From positions 1 to 8,248 of the forward strand of contig JAHIZR010000035.1 of NCBI GenBank assembly GCA_018814465.1: a DNA stretch of 8,248 nucleotides, written 5' to 3'. Made by a program: the position numbers and the translations under genes. The stretch comes from a bacterium (GTDB lineage: Bacteria; Electryoneota; RPQS01). The notes under the pieces were generated by a model, which did no database searches, was not told the origin of the DNA, and saw nothing but the letters and a program-made list of their open reading frames with translations. Position 1 is the first letter of the stretch; every line of letters begins with the position of its first letter. Shown one piece after another: positions 5,283 to 8,248 of this stretch.

Positions 5283-6515
5283 ATGAGTCTCTGGGAGCTA
5301 ATCAAACAGGTGTTTGCGAACCTGCGCGCGAACAAGCTGCGCAGTTCGCTGACGATGTTCGGCATTACGTGGGGAATCGCTTCGGTCATGCTCCTGTCGG
5401 GGCTGGCCAACGGCTTTAAGCAGCAGGACATGGCAGGCTTGAAATCTTTGGGGAAGGATGTCATCATTGCCTGGGGCGGCCGCAAGAGTCTGTCCTATGG
5501 AACGACGCGCAAAGGCGAGCGGGTGTGGTTTGATCGAAAAACGGTGGAAGCTTTGGAGGCAAAGGCTCAGTACTTCAGATTCAGTCCGGAGGTTTCGGCG
5601 TGGAATACGGAGATGCGAGCCGGACCGCGCATCTATAATACACGACTGGCGGGAGTCGGGGCTGAGTTCGGAGAGATGAGAAATCTGATACCGGATCACG
5701 GTCGGTGGATTTCCAAGCGGGATTTGGATGAACAAAGGCGAGTGTGTATTATCGGTGATGAGGTCCGAAAGAAGCTGTTTGGCGAGGTCTCCGATCCGCT
5801 TCACCAGAGAGTGCTGATCGGCGGAAGAGAATTTTTAATCATTGGATGGAAGTCTGCAAAGGAGCAAGGACCCAGCTATTATGGTCCTGACAATGACATG
5901 GTGTATATTCCCTGGACCACTCAGTTGGCGCTGTACGATCGCTGGTGGTTTGGGAATTTTGTTTTCACTCCTCACGAAGTAAAAGACCACGATCTCGCCA
6001 TCAAGGAATTCAAGACGATTGTCGGCAAGGTGCATCGCTTCGATCCGGAAGATCCTGAGGCAATAAACCTTTGGGACACTTTAAGTCAGGCACAGGAAAC
6101 GGCACAGGTATTTGAGGCGATCAACATGCTGATGGTGGCGATCGGCGCGATAACGCTCATGATCGGCGGATTGGGAGTGATGAACATTATGCTGGTTTCG
6201 GTCGTGGAAAGGACGCGCGAGATCGGTATTCGAAGGGCAATCGGCGCGACATCCTGGACGATAGTCAGACAGTTTTTCTTAGAGTGTCTGGCGATTACGG
6301 TGATATCAGGCAGTGCGGGGATGCTGCTGGGATGGGGGATTATCGAGCTCATGAACAATATTACGCTGCCCGAAGGTGTTTCGTCTCCGATATTATCGGA
6401 AAAGACGATGTACATATCGGCTGTTTTAATCGGACTGGTGACACTAATGTCCGGTCTGTATCCGGCGATCCGGGCGGCTCGTGTAAATCCTATAGCGGCA
6501 TTGCATCATGAATAA
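5283..6515 (+). CDS. MacB/FtsX-type ABC transporter permease without an ATPase domain
   Basis: Inner-membrane subunit of a type VII (MacB/LolC/FtsX fold) ABC system, 410 residues. It has the classic layout: a first membrane segment at about 22-44, a large periplasmic domain (about 45-280), then three membrane segments at about 280-306, 329-355 and 375-395. Signatures are ERTREIGIRRAIGA (309-322), where the cytoplasmic coupling helix contacts the ATPase, and YPAIRAARVNPIAALHHE (393-410) at the C-terminus. Unlike E. coli MacB there is no N-terminal nucleotide-binding domain, and no partner ATPase is encoded in this operon. AGGAGA (5270-5275) gives a good ribosome binding site 7 nt before the ATG, inside the adaptor gene, implying coupled translation. 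MacB-like proteins transmit motion across the membrane rather than forming a channel, and pair with adaptors like its neighbour. The substrate cannot be told. Confidence 0.94.
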   Translation: MSLWELIKQVFANLRANKLRSSLTMFGITWGIASVMLLSGLANGFKQQDMAGLKSLGKDVIIAWGGRKSLSYGTTRKGERVWFDRKTVEALEAKAQYFRFSPEVSAWNTEMRAGPRIYNTRLAGVGAEFGEMRNLIPDHGRWISKRDLDEQRRVCIIGDEVRKKLFGEVSDPLHQRVLIGGREFLIIGWKSAKEQGPSYYGPDNDMVYIPWTTQLALYDRWWFGNFVFTPHEVKDHDLAIKEFKTIVGKVHRFDPEDPEAINLWDTLSQAQETAQVFEAINMLMVAIGAITLMIGGLGVMNIMLVSVVERTREIGIRRAIGATSWTIVRQFFLECLAITVISGSAGMLLGWGIIELMNNITLPEGVSSPILSEKTMYISAVLIGLVTLMSGLYPAIRAARVNPIAALHHE

Positions 6516-7479
6516 AAAACTGCTTCTGTTATTCCTGCTTTCTTTAACCGTTTGGTTTGGTTGTGACAAAGACGATGATCCGCCACAGCGAACATGGACG
6601 GCGAATTTGCTGTGGTCTTCAGGCAGCAGACCGATTGCCTCTCCCGACGGGGAACGTGTGCTGTTTATTGAAGAAGGCGCGAATGGCGGGTTGTATTTGC
6701 TGGAAAACGGGCAAGCCAGAAAGCTGAATGAAGGCAGTCCCGCATTGCGTGCGGATTACTGTTGGTCGCATGATGGAACGCGGGTATGCTGCTCGGGACC
6801 GGGTTTGCCCGGCGAAGCTTCGGCGGGTATCTATTTATCAAGCAATGCGGAATTGACGGATTTCGAGCGGATTTGGGATCGAGGATCGGATCCGGTTTTC
6901 ACTCGATTCGATGAGGAGATACTCTGTGCCGGTCCTGAAGATGGAGTATCGGACGGCATTTGGAAGATTGACTTAACTACTCAGGAACCAATCCGAATTA
7001 TTTCGAAAGGCGTAGAACCGCATCTTTCTCCCGATGGGCATAAGATCGCATATACTTATACGACCGGAGGAGTCGCGGGAAGAACGTTGGTCGTGTTCGA
7101 TCGTCAAAGTCTGGAAAGCGATACCATCGGAGTGGGCGCTGCCGCGCTGACTTGGCTGGCGGATTCGGAAACGATCATTTATGAGCGGGTACAGAATGAT
7201 TCGGGCGATGTGGGACTGTCGAGGCTCTTTCTCACAGAAATCGACGAATTTGCTCCGGGGGAACTTTTATTTGAGAACGCTGCGAATCCGGTTGGGATTC
7301 CGGGAACGATGCGGTATCTTTTCAATACATTTTCAGGAGATCTTGCGGAAGGAATTCGGATCGGAGAGATAACCGGAAGCTATGAGCAGTTGGCTGATTC
7401 GGGATTTGCTCCCTATGCGGTTTCGGAGGATCATATCGTAGCGGCGGCAGCTTCTGGAATATTTGAGATCGTCAGATAA
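6508..7479 (+). CDS. Putative lipoprotein with WD40/TolB-like (PD40) beta-propeller repeats
   Basis: 323-residue predicted secreted protein. The N-terminus is MNKK followed by a hydrophobic stretch (5-17) and FGC at 17-19, then an acidic linker (DKDDDPP), as in a lipoprotein; C19 is the likely lipidation site, though W and F at -3 and -2 are unusual. The body carries repeated short motifs of TolB/PD40 propellers: ASPDGERVLFI (44-54), SHDGTRVCC (87-95), LSPDGHKIAYT (173-183) and a degenerate copy WLADSETIIYE (216-226), each a strand with a turn, consistent with a propeller of about five or six blades. Its ATG overlaps the permease end by 8 nt with no Shine-Dalgarno of its own, so it is probably translated by reinitiation and is a genuine third operon member. 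Such propellers usually bind proteins or ligands; here it may act as a sensor or cap for the exporter (inference). I do not recognise a named family. Confidence 0.85.
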   Translation: MNKKLLLLFLLSLTVWFGCDKDDDPPQRTWTANLLWSSGSRPIASPDGERVLFIEEGANGGLYLLENGQARKLNEGSPALRADYCWSHDGTRVCCSGPGLPGEASAGIYLSSNAELTDFERIWDRGSDPVFTRFDEEILCAGPEDGVSDGIWKIDLTTQEPIRIISKGVEPHLSPDGHKIAYTYTTGGVAGRTLVVFDRQSLESDTIGVGAAALTWLADSETIIYERVQNDSGDVGLSRLFLTEIDEFAPGELLFENAANPVGIPGTMRYLFNTFSGDLAEGIRIGEITGSYEQLADSGFAPYAVSEDHIVAAAASGIFEIVR

Positions 7480-7493
7480 TAAACCATGAATGC

Positions 7494-7523
7494 AAAAAGC
7501 CCCGGCATCGACCGGGGTTTTTT
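7494..7523. terminator. Bidirectional intrinsic terminator between convergent operons
   Basis: Perfect stem CCCCGG (7500-7505) / CCGGGG (7512-7517) with a 6-nt loop. It is flanked by AAAAAG before and TTTTTT (7518-7523) after, so both strands give a GC hairpin followed by a T-run. It lies between the lipoprotein stop (7479) and the MlaF-like stop (7536) and can serve both. Confidence 0.93.
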
Positions 7524-7535
7524 ATTTGTAATGAA

Positions 7536-8248
7536 TCAGTAATGCGTGATGACCTGTTTCGTATCATCCGCCTCACCGGCTACGAAGCGTCGCACGATAT
7601 CCCTCGGCGAATTCTGAGTTTCCTCCACCGTCCCGGAATGGATAATGATGCCGTCATGAATCATGACAATGCGGTCGGAGACTTTAAAGGCGGATACCAT
7701 GTCATGCGTTACGACAATCGTCGTGACATTCAGTTTTTCGTTCAGGTGAATGATAAGATCGTTGATGGAATCTGCGGTAATGGGATCGAGTCCGGTGGTG
7801 GGTTCATCATATAAGATGTATTCCGGTTTTAAGGCAATAGCACGCGCCAATCCGACGCGTTTTTTCATGCCGCCGGAAAGCTCCGCGGGTTTGAGCTTTT
7901 CGATACCGGGCAGGCTGACCATTTCCAGACATTGCCGGACGCGTTCGGAAATTTCGCCGTCTTTTTGAAGCGTATGTTCGCGCAGACCGAGACTGATGTT
8001 TTCCTCGACCGTCATGGAATCGAAGAGCGCGGCTCCCTGAAAGAGCACTCCGATCTTCATTCTGGAATTGTAGAGATCTTTTCGTGTTGCGTTGGTGATA
8101 TCGACGCCGTCGATAATGACTCGGCCGGCATCAGGTTCCAACAGGCCCACAAGATGCTTCAGCAGCACGGACTTGCCGGAGCCGGATTGACCGATAATCG
8201 TGACCGCTTGTCCAGTCGGAATCTCCAGATCAACGCCTCGCAGGACAG
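7536..8248 (-). CDS. mlaF: ABC transporter ATPase, MlaF family (5' end cut by window edge)
   Basis: ATP-binding subunit of the Mla-type phospholipid transport system, working with permease MlaE and an MlaD-like MCE protein at the inner membrane. The frame is open to the window edge; 236 residues are present and only a short N-terminus is missing. Counted from the first in-window codon: Walker A GQSGSGKS at about 19-26, Q-loop LFQGAALFDSMTVEENI at about 69-85, ABC signature LSGGMKKRVGLARAI at about 120-134, Walker B YILYDEPTTGLDP at about 141-153, and switch histidine in THD at about 180-182. The signature LSGGMKKRVGLARA and FDSMTVEEN are typical of MlaF/Ttg2A. An internal GTG at 8168 is not the start, because it falls just after Walker A. 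The stop is 13 nt from the shared terminator, so no partner follows; mlaE would be expected upstream, beyond the window. Not the obvious partner of the neighbouring MacB-like permease, which needs a MacB/LolD-type ATPase. Confidence 0.95.
   Translation of the reverse strand, partial: VLRGVDLEIPTGQAVTIIGQSGSGKSVLLKHLVGLLEPDAGRVIIDGVDITNATRKDLYNSRMKIGVLFQGAALFDSMTVEENISLGLREHTLQKDGEISERVRQCLEMVSLPGIEKLKPAELSGGMKKRVGLARAIALKPEYILYDEPTTGLDPITADSINDLIIHLNEKLNVTTIVVTHDMVSAFKVSDRIVMIHDGIIIHSGTVEETQNSPRDIVRRFVAGEADDTKQVITHY

Noticed and set aside
5298..5804. 168-codon minus-strand open frame
   Set aside because: Antisense to the well-supported MacB-like permease; no motif, signal or ribosome binding site makes it convincing.
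7536..8248. MlaF-like ATPase as the missing ATPase of the MacB-like permease
   Set aside because: Its signature and Q-loop surroundings are of the MlaF/Ttg2A type that pairs with MlaE, and it is transcribed convergently beyond a terminator.
1..8248. CRISPR array, tRNA or rRNA gene, insertion sequence
   Set aside because: No regularly spaced direct repeats of CRISPR length, no tRNA or rRNA sequence I could recognise, and no transposase or terminal inverted repeats were seen by reading both strands.

Overview
The window comes from a diderm (Gram-negative-type) bacterium of roughly balanced GC content. The evidence is a MlaF-type ATPase of outer-membrane lipid transport, a lipid-anchored MacA-like periplasmic adaptor, and a division/cell-wall (dcw) cluster beginning with mraZ. 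I cannot assign a phylum from the sequence alone. The presence of MraZ, the poor fit of the lipoprotein signals to the enterobacterial lipobox and several weak Shine-Dalgarno sequences would fit an uncultured lineage outside the Proteobacteria, but that is inference.

Positions 1-3870, minus strand: the 5' end of a dcw cluster, in transcription order promoter, MraZ-box array, mraZ, a small STAS-like gene, a 173-bp structured gap, rsmH (mraW), ftsL, ftsI (cut by the window edge). mraZ and the STAS-like gene are 2 nt apart, rsmH and ftsL 14 nt apart, and ftsL and ftsI overlap by 11 nt, so this reads as one operon. A strong sigma70-type promoter (TTGACA, 17 nt, TATCTT) drives it. Between the predicted start site and mraZ lie three TTGGN boxes with an exact 10-bp period, matching the direct-repeat operator described for MraZ. 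The STAS-like gene is not part of the textbook cluster. The gap after it holds two perfect hairpins and a consensus -10 hexamer, and may be an internal control point before rsmH.

Positions 3870-4164: divergent intergenic region with a possible back-to-back plus-strand promoter and a leader of about 240 nt.

Positions 4165-7523, plus strand: a three-gene operon encoding a lipoprotein-like HlyD/MacA membrane-fusion protein, a MacB/FtsX-type permease without an ATPase domain, and a lipoprotein with WD40/TolB-like (PD40) propeller repeats. The genes are 2 nt apart or overlap by 8 nt. This looks like an export or envelope system that must borrow its ATPase from elsewhere, with an uncharacterised propeller lipoprotein as third partner. 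A bidirectional intrinsic terminator closes it.

Positions 7536-8248, minus strand: the C-terminal 236 residues of a MlaF-family ABC ATPase, converging on the same terminator.

The best candidates for something new are the STAS-like gene between mraZ and rsmH with its structured downstream gap, and the ATPase-less MacA/MacB-like operon with its co-translated propeller lipoprotein.
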